NCBI GenBank assembly: GCA_903834975.1
Contig: CAILKX010000003.1
Span: 1 to 32,495 of the forward strand
Direction: 5' to 3'
Source of the DNA: an uncultured Curvibacter sp.
GTDB lineage: Bacteria > Pseudomonadota > Gammaproteobacteria > Burkholderiales > Burkholderiaceae_C
Length of the DNA: 32,495 bases
The notes under the pieces: model-generated
The model's input: only the letters and a program-made list of their open reading frames with translations
What the model was told of the DNA's origin: nothing
The model's database searches: none
In this document: positions 1 through 12,600 of the stretch, one piece after another
How positions within the stretch are numbered: position 1 is the stretch's first letter
Layout: each line of letters opens with the position of its first letter
Translations under genes and position numbers: made by a program

Positions 1-650
1 CTGCTCCGCTGTCTGCGGGAGTAGCTGAGCCACCGCTGGTGTTCGCTGGTGAAGTAGAACCACCACTGGTGTTGGCTGGCGTAGAACCGCTTGCTGAACC
101 TGCTCCGCTGTCTGCTGGAGTAGCTGAGCCACCGCCCGTGTTCGCTGGTGAAGTGGCACCACCACTGGTATTGGCTGGTGTTGATCCACTTGCTGAACCT
201 GCTCCGCTATCGGCGGGAGTGGCTGAGCCACCGCCCGTGTTCGCTGGCGAAGTAGAACCACCACTGGTGTTGGCTGGCGTAGAACCGCTTGCTGAACCTG
301 CTCCGCTGTCTGCGGGAGTAGCTGAGCCACCGCTGGTGTTCGCTGGTGAAGTAGAACCACCACCAGCGTTAGCTGGAGTAGAACCGCTTGCTGAACCTGC
401 TCCGCTGTCTGCGGGAGTGGCTGATCCGCCACTGGTGTTCGCTGGTGAAGTAGAACCACCACCAGCGTTGGCTGGAGTAGAACCGCTTGCTGATCCAGCA
501 CCGCTGTCTGCTGGAGTAGCTGAGCCACCGCTGGTGTTAGCGGGTGAAGTAGAACCACCACTGGTGTTGGCTGGAGTAGAACCACTTGCTGATCCAGCAC
601 CGCTGTCAGCGGGAGTAGTAGAACCACCGCTGGTGTTAGCTGGGCTTGAG
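1..650 (-). repeat. 99-bp (33-residue) tandem repeat in the TpsA gene
   Basis: A 99-bp unit recurs in register at about 1, 100, 199, 298, 397, 496 and 595 and continues past the window start. On the coding strand each unit reads approximately ATPADSGAGSASGS followed by TPANTSGGSTSPANTSGGS. Copies differ by a few substitutions (TSGG/AGGG, STSP/ATSP). The composition suggests a flexible, surface-exposed stalk or linker near the C-terminus. Because the copies are so similar, copy number may vary between strains and may be collapsed in a short-read assembly. Confidence 0.93.
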
Positions 651-3600
651 CCGCCACCATTCGCATTTGCTGGTGTTGTTCCGTTGGTTGTCGCGCCGCC
701 GGAAGCAGTGTCAGCAGGCGGCGTTGAAGGCGCGCTGGGTGAACCGCTAGGCACATTGGCCGGAGTCACCCCTCCACCATTTCCTGCAGGCGTCGTTGGC
801 TGAACCACATAGATCGGACCAGCTGGAGCAGCAGGTGTATTTGGCAGAATCGTGTAAGGCGAATTCACAATCGTCACGATGTAATTTGAATTGCCCCCAG
901 CTGATAAAGCCAAGTTATTGTTGTAGACACCAACCTGGGTGTCTGCCAGCAAGGAAACCCCTAATCCAGCCAAGCTGTCACCGGTGCCCAAATAGCCATT
1001 CACTGTGTAAGGCTGGAATTGAGCCAACCCATTGAAGATAACAGTCAGAGGCGTACCTGTTACGGAAGCATTCGCCTTGGTGATCGTCAACGCCCCATTG
1101 GTCACCGTGATCGCATAGTTGCTCAGCAACGTGCCAGCACCCGCCACAGCGGTCAAGCTGTCAGCGTAGGTGCCTGCATTCGTTCCCGATGCCACTCCAG
1201 AAGCCGTGATCGATTGACCAGCAACAACACCCGTCACCGTTGCTGCAGCATTGTTTTGAGCAGCTGCGCTGTAGACCGAGCTGGTCGTCGCACCACTGAT
1301 CGTCACGGGTGCAGGTGTAATATTGGCCGTACTGGTCAACGTTGTGCTGCCCAGTGAATAGTTAGCCAATGTTTGTGCATTACCAGCCAGCGTCACCCCG
1401 TTGAAAGTAACGGTTTGGTTGTTACCAACATTCGAGCCCGCAAAAGTAGTACTGCTATCTGACGCAGTCAACACGTCATTGCCCAGCAGGTGCGTCACTG
1501 CCAAAGTGCCAGTTGCAGCCGTAGTGCCGTTGTAAACCTTGTTGTTGGCTGTTGCCGCCACGCTCGGTGCGTTAGCGCCACCCGAATTCAGTTGGTAAGG
1601 CGTGATCGTCAACGCCCCATTGGTCACCGTGATCGCATAGTTGCTCAGCAACGTGCCAGCACCCGCCACAGCGGTCAAGCTGTCAGCGTAGGTGCCTGCA
1701 TTCGTTCCCGATGCCACACCAGATGCCGTGATTGATTGACCAGCAACAACACCCGTCACCGTTGCTGCAGCGTTGTTTTGAACAGCTGCGCTGTAAACCG
1801 AGCTGGTCGTCGCACCACTTATCGTCACCGGTTTGGGTGTGATGGTCAGACTACCGTTCGCATAACTAAAAATGTAATTGCCGGCATCCACACCCGCTGC
1901 AGCCAAGTTTGTAGAACCGTAGCTACCCACATTTTGGCCAGTGGCCAAACCGGAAACAGTCAGCAAATCCCCTGTTAGTACACCCACACCCGAATAGGTT
2001 TGTGTTTGCGCACTGCCGTTGTAAACCACGGTGCTATTGGTCGGCACTATCGTTGCCTGAGCTGGGGTAACGAGCTGGTTACCGGTGACACTAATTGAAC
2101 TGCTCGTTAAATTGTTGGCTGTCTGAGAGAGGTTGCTGGCTCCAAGGGCGTAATTGCCCACCGCCACGTGGTTTGATGTGGAATTGACCAACCCTGAAGG
2201 TGACAAGGTGAAGCTGACTGTTTCACCCACGCCGTCGGTGTAGGTGTAACTGGTTCCAGATGCTGTAGTCACAGGTGAGCCGACTCGCGTCAACGTGCTG
2301 ATCGTATTGCCCGTGGTGCTCAAATAAGCAACAGATGTCACATTGGGGTTGACTAAAGCCTGCCCGTAAACGTTGCTGGCCCCATTGGTTTTCACCAATA
2401 ACTGACCCGCTGGCACGACTGTGTAGCTACCTGGCACATAGGTCAGACTGTAGTTACCAATAGTGGCTGGGCCAGATGCAGTCAGAGAGCCAACGTAAGT
2501 GCCGGGCGTTTCTACATTATTAGCACCCAAAACCGTAGGATTTGAAATTCCTGTACGTGAGACTGTAAAAGTTTGGTTGCCAATGGCAGAGACATTTTGG
2601 CCAGCTACAAAGCCTGACAGCTGATAACCGTTGTAGCCGCCTGTGCAAGTGGTGCCCAAGCAATTTGCTGCCATACCTTGCGCATCGGTTTGGGTCACAA
2701 ACTTGGCGTCGTTTTGCACTGTTACGGTTAGCGGCGCAGGTGTGATGTTGGCTGCAGCCGTCAGCGTCGTGGAACCGCCCAATGTGTAGTTGGCCAAGGT
2801 TTGAGCGTTACCGCTTAAGCTAACCCCATTAAAAGTCACTGTTTGTGCATTGCCCACATTCGAGCCAGCAAACGCTGAGCCGGTGAAACTTGCGTTCAGA
2901 ACGTCGCTGCCTAACAAATGGGAGACGGCAACCGAGCCAGTCGCTGCAGTGGTGGCGTCATAAACCTTGTTGTTGGCCGTTGCCACCACGCTCGGTGCGT
3001 TAGCACCACCTGAGTTCAATTGGTACGGCGTGATCGTCAGTCCACCATTGGTGATGCTGATCGAGTAGTTGGACAACGTGGTGTTCGAGCCCGCTACTGC
3101 TACTAAATTATCGGCATACGTGCCTGCATTCAAGCCTGAACCACTGCCAGTGGCTGTGATCGACTGCCCTGCCACAACACCGGTGATCACGGGTGGGGTG
3201 TTGGTTTGGGTTGATGCACTGTAAACAACGCTGTTATTGCCAGCAATGATCGTCACGGGTGCAGGGGTAATATTGGCGCTGGCCGTCAACGTGGAGCTGC
3301 CAAGCGAATAATTGGCCAACGTCTGTGGCGATCCAACCAAGGTCACGCCGTTGAAGGTGACCGTTTGGTTATTGCCAACGTTAGCACCCGCAAAAGTGGG
3401 GCCAGAACTCGTGGCCGTCAACACATCACTGCCCAGCAAGTGCGTCACTGCCAAAGTGCCGGTGGCAGCAGTGGTAGCGTCATAAACCTTGTTATTCGCT
3501 GTTGCGGCAATGCTCGGTGCATTTGCGCCACCTGAGTTCAATTGGTAAGGCGTAATCGTCAACGCACCGTTATTGACAGTCACGGTGTAGTTGGACAGAC

Positions 3601-6600
3601 TTGTACCAATGGCCGGAATTGCTGACAAGGCGTCTGGATAGGTTCCAGCATTCGTGCCATAAGCCACGCCAACGGCCGTCACTGAATCGGTGCCCTTAAG
3701 GCCGCTCACCGAAGCCGATCCATTGGTCTGGGAAGCAGCGTTATAAACGGATGAGGTGGTTCTACCGGTAATAGTCAATGGTGCTGGTGTAATGTTGCCT
3801 GTCACCCCAGTTACCGCGCTCAAGTTGTAATTACTCAGCAAGGTACCAGCCCCTGCCACCAAGGCATTGGCCGGGTTGGTAACAGACACCGCAATAGCGT
3901 TGCCCACATTAGCCGAAGCAAATGTGCCAGTGGCTCCGCTAGAGGCAAAACCAATGGAGTCCCCGCTCACCACGCCAGTCACGGCTGCATTCGACGTATT
4001 CAAAGTCGCCGTCGTTGTAGCGTCGTAAGTCCGGTTGTTGGCGGTCAAACCAGTTACCGACAAAGAAGCTGGGGTGATGACTGCCGAAGCAGTCAATGAG
4101 GCATTGTTAGGAATCGAATAGTTCGCTAACGTTTGTGCACTGCCGCTCAGTGTCAGACCACCAAAAGTAACGGTATTGGCCGTCAAAACATTTTTGGTAT
4201 TGAAGTTGGCTGAACCATAAGACGCCGTCAAAGAGTCACCGGCAAACAAGGTCGCTGTCACCGTACCGGTCGCTGTGGTGGTTCCGTCATAAACCTTGTT
4301 ATTGGCCGTTGCGCCTAAGCCTGGATTGGTGCTGGTGCCCCCACTCAGGCTCAATTGATAAGGCGTGATGGTCAAGTTGTTATTGACCAAGCTGAACGTG
4401 TAGTTACCCGCATCCGCACCTGAGGTGGCCAAATTGGAGGCATAAACACCGACATTCTTGCCAGAGGTGGTGCCCGTGATGGTCACCAAATCGAGTGGAA
4501 CGATGCCTGAGTTGGTGCTGGTTTGAACTTGGGTTGCGCCGTTGTAAACCGTAGTCAATGCATTGGCAGTGACAGTCGCTGGCTTGGGCGTTACCACGTA
4601 GTTGCCCGACACCACCAACGAGGCGTTGGCCAATGCGGGGTCTTGGGTCAAGTTGACGTTGTTAACCAATGGCACCAAGCCATAGCTTCCCACAACCACA
4701 TTGCCAGAGGTAGAGAATTGCTGGGGCGTTGCCAAATTGAACGTGATGTAGCCGCCCACCGAATCAGTAAACCGGTAAGCCGTTGTCGCACTAGAACCCG
4801 AGCCCGATGTCACTGGGGAACTTGGAGACAAGGTGGTCACTGTCGAATTACCGGTCAGGTAACTCACGCTCAGAGGCAAGGTGCCTGTAGAGCCATACTC
4901 TATTGCGTTGTTACCGGCCAGCTTCAACAAAGCCTGGCCCGGGCCAGCTATTACATAATTTGCCCCAACATAACTCAGGGAATAGTTACCAATGGCTGCA
5001 GGTCCGGAAATGGCCAAACTGCCTTGGCTGCCCGCCGCATAAGTGCCCGCTTGTTCAACCGCTGTGTTGGAGGTCCCTCCCCCAACCACGGCTGGGTTCG
5101 CAATACCCAAACGTGTCACATTGATGGCGGGCGAGTTCAACACCGCGGCTGTTTGACCGGCGACAAACCCAGACAGGGTGTAACCGTTATAGCCACCGAC
5201 GCAAGCGGTCACCGTGGTGCCGCCGCAATTGGCAGCAGAGCCCACGGCGTCTGTTTGGCTGTAGAACTTGGCGTCCGATGTGGCGTAAACAACCAATGGT
5301 GCCGGCGTGATGTTCGCCGTGGTGGTGGCCGTCGCGTTTGGATTAGCGGTGCTAGAAAGCACATAGTTGCCTGAGTGAGCACCAGAAAGGGCAATGCCCG
5401 TCACGCTCACTGGCAAGGAATTGCCCACATTGGATTGCCCGAAACCAAAGGTGCCGTTGGCAGACACCGTGCTGGCGTCAGTGCCAATTAAGCCCGTGAT
5501 GGCCAAGGAACCTGTGGCGGCTGTGCTGGCGTCATAAACCTTGTTGTTGGCCGTCGCTGCCACCGACAGCGTGACGGGGTTGATGGTCAAAGAACCATTC
5601 ACCGTGCTGATGGCGTAGTTGCTGAGGCTTGTGCCCACACCAGCGACTGCCGTCAAGCTGTCAGCGTAGGTGCCTGCATTTAAGCCGGAGCCAGAACCCG
5701 TGGCCGTAATGCTTTGGCCTGCAATCACGCCACTGCTGGCGTTGCCACTCACACCCGTTACCGTGTATGTGTTGGTTTGTGTGGCGTTGGTGTAAGTGTT
5801 GGTCGTCGTGGCGCCCGTGATGACCACGGGTCGGGCCGTAATATTGGCCGTCACGCCAGCCACACCACTTAAGGTGTAGTTGCCAGCAGATGCACCAGAC
5901 AGGGTGATACCGCTGATGGTGATGGGCAAGTTGGTGCCCACATTGGTGGTATTGAACACCCCACTCACCGAACCCACGCTGGCACTGGCTGCGTCACCCG
6001 CAATAAAGCCTGTCACGGAAATCGTGCCTGAACTCACCGTAGCAGCGTTGGTGCCGTCGTACACCTTATTCTGAGCGACCACACCGCTGACCGTCAAGGG
6101 CAAGGGGGTAATGGTGCCAGTCGCTGACGTCACGGTCACGTGATAGTTGCCGCCGCTGTTGCCGTCATTGAGCACATAGCCGTTGGCCACTGTTAAGGCC
6201 GATGCATTGGTACCCGCGACATTTTTATTGGAGAAAGCTTGGCTCAAGCTGCTCACTGTGTCAGCACCCAACAAGCCCGTCACCAGAGGAGCAACGCTCG
6301 ACGATGTGGTGCCGTCATAGACCTTGGTGTAAGTGCGCGCCGCAATTGTCAAATTGGCTTGGCCGATGGTCAAAGCGCCGTTGGCATAAGTCACTTGATA
6401 GTTGCCTGCTGCAGAACCGCCAGCCGCTAAATTAGGGGTGTAAGTGCCCGCATTGGTGCCACTGGCGATGCCCGTCACCGTCAGGGTGTCGCCGTTGATG
6501 CCAGTTGACACCACATTGCCGCTCACTGTCCCTAAGTTGGTGGTCAACACCCCAGACTGCGCGCTGCCTGAATAGGTAGTGCTCAAGGCCGCTTCGGTCA

Positions 6601-9600
6601 AAGTAATGGCCTTGCGGTTCACCACCACATTGCCCGCCACATAGCTGATGCTGTAGTTGCTCAGCAAAGTGCCGACGCCCGCTACCGCCGCACTGGGCAG
6701 CAATAGGCTGGTGTAGGTGCCTGCAGCTGTCGTAGCAGCCACACCCGTTGTCGCACCTTGGAAGCTCAAACCCACGCTGGTCAAGCTATCAGACCCCTTC
6801 AACCCAGTGGGGGTGAATCCGGTGGCGGTGTTAAAGGCCTGCGCTGTACCGTAAGTGGTTGTGACGTTGTTCGCAGTGACAGTCAATGGGGCTTGAGTAA
6901 TCGTCAAACCGCCATTGGTGATGGTTGGTGTGCTGTAGTTGCTCAGCAAAGTGCCTACGCCAGCAGCCACCTGCAGGTTGTCAGCAAACGTGCCTACGTT
7001 GGTGCCTGAGCCATAACCGGTCACAGTAATGCTGTCGGAACCTTTCAGGCCAGTAATGGTCGCCGCTGCATTGGTTTGAGCAGAACCGCTATAAACCACA
7101 CTGGTCGTCTTGCCTGCGACGGTCAGCGGGGCTTGAGTAATGGTCAAATGGCCTTGGGTCGTGGTGATTTGGTAGTTGGTCAAATCAGTCGAGCCCACAG
7201 CGGTCAAGGTCAAGTTGTCGGTGTAGGTGCCGACGTTTTTACCATTCGCATAGCCCGTGATGGTGACCGCATCGGTACCCGTTAAACCTACCGTGGTTGC
7301 ACCCGTGTTAGCCTGAACCGCACCGTTGTAAACCACAGAGTGGTCGGCGCCCATCACGCTGAGGTTGACCAACACCCGGTTGATGACCAAGCTGCCTGGT
7401 GTGTAGGTGATGTTGTAGTTCGACAAGCCCGAGCCTGTGGCCCCGCTGATGGTGCCGGTGTAAGTGCCCGCATTGGTGCCAGAGGCGGCGGTATTGGTGG
7501 CCAAGCCCGTCACCGTATCGCTGCCCAGCAAGCCGCTCACCCCATAGGTGGTCAAACCGGTTTGAATTGCTCCGTTGTAGGTCACGGCCGGCGCAGAGTT
7601 CTGGGTCACCGTTAGTGCCGCTTTGCTGATGGCAAAGGTGCCTGGCGTGTAAGTGATGTTGTAATTGGACAAGCCCGAGCCCGTAGCGCCGGACATCACA
7701 TTCCAGTAATTGCCCGCTTGGCCCAAGTTGGTGCCCGTGACGGCCGAGCCGCCCGAGGTGGTGCCAGTGGTGATCGCATGGGCCACACCCGTGACTGCGT
7801 CGTTCGTTGCAACGCCACCAATCGTAGATATCAAACCAGTGGGCACATAGAGCGAATTGGCATAGGCGTTGTAGCTGCTGGTGCCGTTGTACGTGGTCGC
7901 AGCCGAACTGGGCAAAGCGATCGTCAAGTTGGCTTTGTTGATCGTGTAAGTACCCGCTGTGACATTGACCAACCCATAAGTGGACAACACACTGGTTCCG
8001 CCAATCAGGGATGTATTGGTCTGAACCAGGTTGGAGTTACCACCAATGCCGCTGGCAAAAGTCAGTGAGGCCAAGACCTGATCTGCGCTGGGAACGACCG
8101 GGCCGTTGACCAAGCCGAACGAGGCGCCAGTGGTGGTGATGGCCCCCATGGTGGTGTTTGACGCAGAGTCCAACCAAGTCGTGGCGGTGCTGCTGTTGTA
8201 CGCCGTGCCGTAGGGTTTAGCGTAATTAGACGACAACGCAATGCTGATGGTGACCGTCGAAATGCGGTAATTGATGTTATTCACACCGCTGTGCGCCGCC
8301 AACATCGTGCCACCCGTCTGCAAATAGGCGACATTGGTGTTGGTCGAGGCATTCGCGGAAGTAATGCCAAGAGCTGTTTCAAGCGTGCCACCCGTGTTGG
8401 ATGTTGGCTGGTTGGTCGAGACCGAAATCACCCCGCCCGTGTTGGTCAAAGTGCCCACGGCACCCACATAGCCACCAGCTGTTGAACCTGAGTTGATGCC
8501 CGAAATCACACCCGCATTCACCCCTTGGCCGGCGGTGATCGACATGCCGTTGCTGCCCGAGTTGGTCACACCGGCCAGGGCCACGTTACCAATGGCGCTG
8601 ATCAGAACGCCGGTGCCTGTTGTCCCGGTGTTGGTGATCGGAGCCGTGCCGGTAAATGAAATACTGTTGACAGTGCCGTCAGCTACGCCTGTTCCCGTCG
8701 TAGTCAATGAAACACCAGAAGCAGCTGTGACAGATGCTGTAGCGCTTATACCAACCGCAGAACCAGACTGACCTGTAATGCTGACAGACCCTGCAGTGGA
8801 GTTGATGGTTTCGGCAATCGTCACGCCGTTGGCGGAACTACCTGAAGTGCCCCCAATGGTGATGTTCCTAACCGCCTTAATACCGGTGTAAGTGGTTCCT
8901 CCATAGGACACCGAAGCTGGGGCAGCCAAATAAACGCCCCCAAAAGTAGCAGTTCCATTGGTAGAAGTTGCTGAAGAATTTGGTATGGCTGTGGCCACGT
9001 AGCTGATGGACGTGCCGCTACTGCCATTGGCATTGGTCAATGTTTGAGCTGCGGCATTTTCAATAGTCAGCTTTGCCCCAGAGCTCATCACGACGCCGTT
9101 GCCATTCGAGTAAACAGCCGCAGAGTTGTTGGTTGAGCTACCCGCAAGGGTCATGTCTCCACCAGAAATAAGGAGCAAACCACTTGAGCCATAGGTGTTC
9201 AAACCCAAGGCCGCCGATGTGTAATTGTTAGAGGATGAAACCCCCACCAAATTCAGCGTGGTGGCAGCCGAAAAAACCATATTGGAACCGGCTGGCGAGC
9301 TCATTCGAATGCCAAAACCGTCATCCGAGCCACCAGAATTGTTAGAGCCCTGAACCGTTATGGAGCCTGCATTTGCAGTTAGATTGTTAGTTAAGTAAAC
9401 GCCGCTTGCAGCTGAGCCATAAGTGTTACCACCTCCGACCCCAATAATATTGATATTGCCAGTAGTGCTTTGGACGGGCGCTGCTATTTGAATGCCGCTA
9501 GGACCACCACTGGCAAGGTAATTTGCCTGTCCTCCTATCCAAATATTACCGACTGAATATAGACCGCTGTAGGTGGTACCACTGTAAACATATGAAGACG

Positions 9601-12600
9601 CACCAATATTGACCCCAAAATACATGCCGTTTGAAGTGGCTAATGTGCCTAGTACTCCACTAGACACATTTGGAATACCATTAGAAGTGGAGAGGGAGGC
9701 TCCCTCAATATTAATTACACCACCAGCATATAAAGGTGAATTAGTAAAATTAACTGCCGCATACGGCGATCTAGCCGGGGTTGTACTTGTCCCTGAAAAT
9801 GTAATGTTTCCGCCAGCCTTATAAAAACTAGCAGCACCATAATTACCAATGAATCCATTGTTATTGCCATTGGCATAACCTGAAATAGATATGTTGCTAC
9901 CTGCTACAACCTGGTTGTTACCCCAAAACCAAACACCAGCAGTGGTGACATCATTATTGCCAACACCGGTGACAGTGCCTTGTATGCTGATATTTCCGTT
10001 GGTGGCATTAGACGCAGTCAGGTTCAATCCATTACCAATATAAACACCATTCATGTTGGCGGCACCAGCTGAGGTATTGCTCACCCCAATGATGTTGATG
10101 CCGCCTAGCGTGGACGTGATATTGCCACCCGCAGCGTATACCGCCCAATTGCTGGTTGATTGTCCTGTTACAAAAACAGAGCCAGTGTTAGCCGTCAAAA
10201 TAGCTGCCGCTGACAAAGAGACGCCATAGCTTCCAGAGGACACGCCATTGATCGTGATACCTGTAGAACCGGCATAGCTTCCAGCCGTCAAAGCGCCGGT
10301 GACCGTCACGCCGACAGAAGCGGTGGTGTTGGAGCTTGTGATATTTCCGTTGTTCAGATATGCACTTGCTGGCGTCCCGCTTGCAGCGCCATAGGTGTTG
10401 TCCAGCAAGATGTAGCCTGGCATGCTCAGGCCGGAGTTTGTAATGGCAGCACCTGCAGTTTTTTCGATGTAATTGATGGCTGTGCTTGAAGCAGAAACTC
10501 CCCCTGTCAAAGTTAATGCACCAGCTGTAATAGAAGAGCCACTTGTACCAGTAGTCGTGTCATAAGTAACTGAAGATGCTGTGCCAGATGTGTTTGCTGC
10601 AACAGTGATGCCACCTGTTTGGTTGATCGAGTTGTTGCTGGTGAAACTGATGCTGCCGCCATTGGCATTTTGTGTGATCGTTCCTGTGGCCTGATATATA
10701 CCTGTATTACCTCCGGGTGCGGTGTCATTTCCTACGACAGAAATATTCCCCGAAGCGTTGGTCCAGTTACCCGTCACATAGGTGGCATATGTACCCGTTC
10801 CTGTCCCACCAGTAATGGTGATGCCGTTACCAGCACTGATGCCGGTCACGTCGTAAACGCCGTATCCCGTTGTACCCGCAGTACCCGGAATATTGACACT
10901 GCCAACTGCTTTCAGGTCTGTGTACGTTTGGTTGCCGGTACCGGGGTTGTAGGTAAACGAAACAGGCGTGGCTAAATACACTGCGTAAGAACCTGAGCCA
11001 GTAGACATGGACGTGCCAGCCGCAGGCTGGGCCACATTGACAATGCTGGTCGACGAAAGCCCTCCGTTTTGCCCCGTCAAAGTTGCCGTAGTGGCCCCTT
11101 GAAAAGTGATGTTGCCGCCGGCACTCATCGCCGCGGCGGTGAATTGCGCTGCCGTTTGATTCACACTGCTAGCAGAGAGTGTGATGTTGTTGCCAGCAAT
11201 CCAAAGGCTGTAATTGCTATAGATGTTTTGCAAGCTCAAACTATTTGAAGTGGCCTGCGCCACATTCACGGCCAGATCCTTGCCGGCATTCATCAGCACA
11301 TAGCTGCTGGTAGAGCCTCCGGCTTGCCAAAGCCCATAACCCTGGTTGGCAGAGGCGTTGATGGTGATGTTGCCATTGGTGGCATTGGTGGCCAGAATGC
11401 TCGAACCACCTGTGATGTCAATGCCATGCGCGTTGGGCGCAGCGGTGGTTCCGATCATGGTGACCGATCCGGTCGTCGATGTGATCGAGCCGGCGTTGAG
11501 CATGATGGCCAGGTTGTTGGCGTTGGTTGTACCGCCTGTATTGGCGCCTGCAATCCAGACATTGCCCACGGCATTCAAACCGCTTACCGTGCCCGAGATC
11601 GGTTTGTTCAATGGCGCTGCACCACCCAAATAAACAGCCGTTCCGTATGTTGAAACAGCAGAACCCGTGAGGCCCACGGCCGTGTTGGGCACGTTGTTGA
11701 CCGTGGCTGTGCTCACGCCTTGTATCGTCAATTTACCGCCAGCACTGATGCCTGTTTGGTACAGGTACATGCCATAGTTGGCTTGACTGTTCCCCCCCAC
11801 ACCGCCAGAAACCACGGTGTCAGACCCAGACAGCCATAATGAATAGCCCCCCGAGGCCAAGATCACGCCCCCTGAACCCGGTCCGCCCGCTGCGGCAGCG
11901 CTGTAACCAGAGACATTCAAGTTGGCACCGGCATTGAAGTATTGGGGTGCCGTTGTCGTGCCTCCTGAAATCACAACGCCATTCCCAGTAGAGGTGCTGG
12001 TGCCCTGAACCGTGATGTTGCCTGCTGTGCTGTTGGTGGCGCTCAAATTGGCACCCGAGAGGAACCACACGGCATTGCCCGCACCGGCAATGACGCCATT
12101 GACATTGATGCCGCCGGTGGTGGCTGTGACTGCAGCATCGAGGCGTACACCGTAGGCCGTGCTGGCAGAGCTCTGGCCCGTGATGCTGATGTTGCCTGTG
12201 GCTGCAGTCAAAGCTGCCGAAGAGTAGACGCCATAATAGCTGGAGCCAACGCCATTGAGGGTCACACCAGTTGCGCCAGCATACGCACCTGAATTCAACG
12301 CTCCAGTCACATAGACGCCATAAGCAGCCGTGGTGGCCAAGGTGCTGGCGTTGCTGGCCGTGATGTAACCACTGGCTGGCGTCCCGCTGGCAGCGCCATA
12401 GGTGTTGTCCAGCAAGATGTAGCCGGGCATACTGAGGCCCGCATTGGAGATGGCAGCACCTGCAGTTTTTTCGATGTAGTTGATAGCGTTACTTGACGCT
12501 GCGAGCCCACCGGTCAAAGTCAGCGGACCTGATGTGATGGAAGAATCTTTCGTACCAGTAGTCGTGTCATAGGTAACTGCGGCAACATTGCTCGTGGTAT

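Noticed and set aside
1-650. CRISPR-like array
   Set aside because: The units are contiguous 99-bp coding repeats with no unique spacers, and they stay in the TpsA frame.
39-803. Plus-strand 254-residue repetitive open frame
   Set aside because: It is the antisense shadow of the 99-bp repeats of the minus-strand TpsA gene, which has a coherent protein over the entire region.
4523-5374. Plus-strand 283-residue open frame
   Set aside because: It is antisense to the MBG array of TpsA; the Arg/His/Cys-rich composition is typical of a shadow frame.
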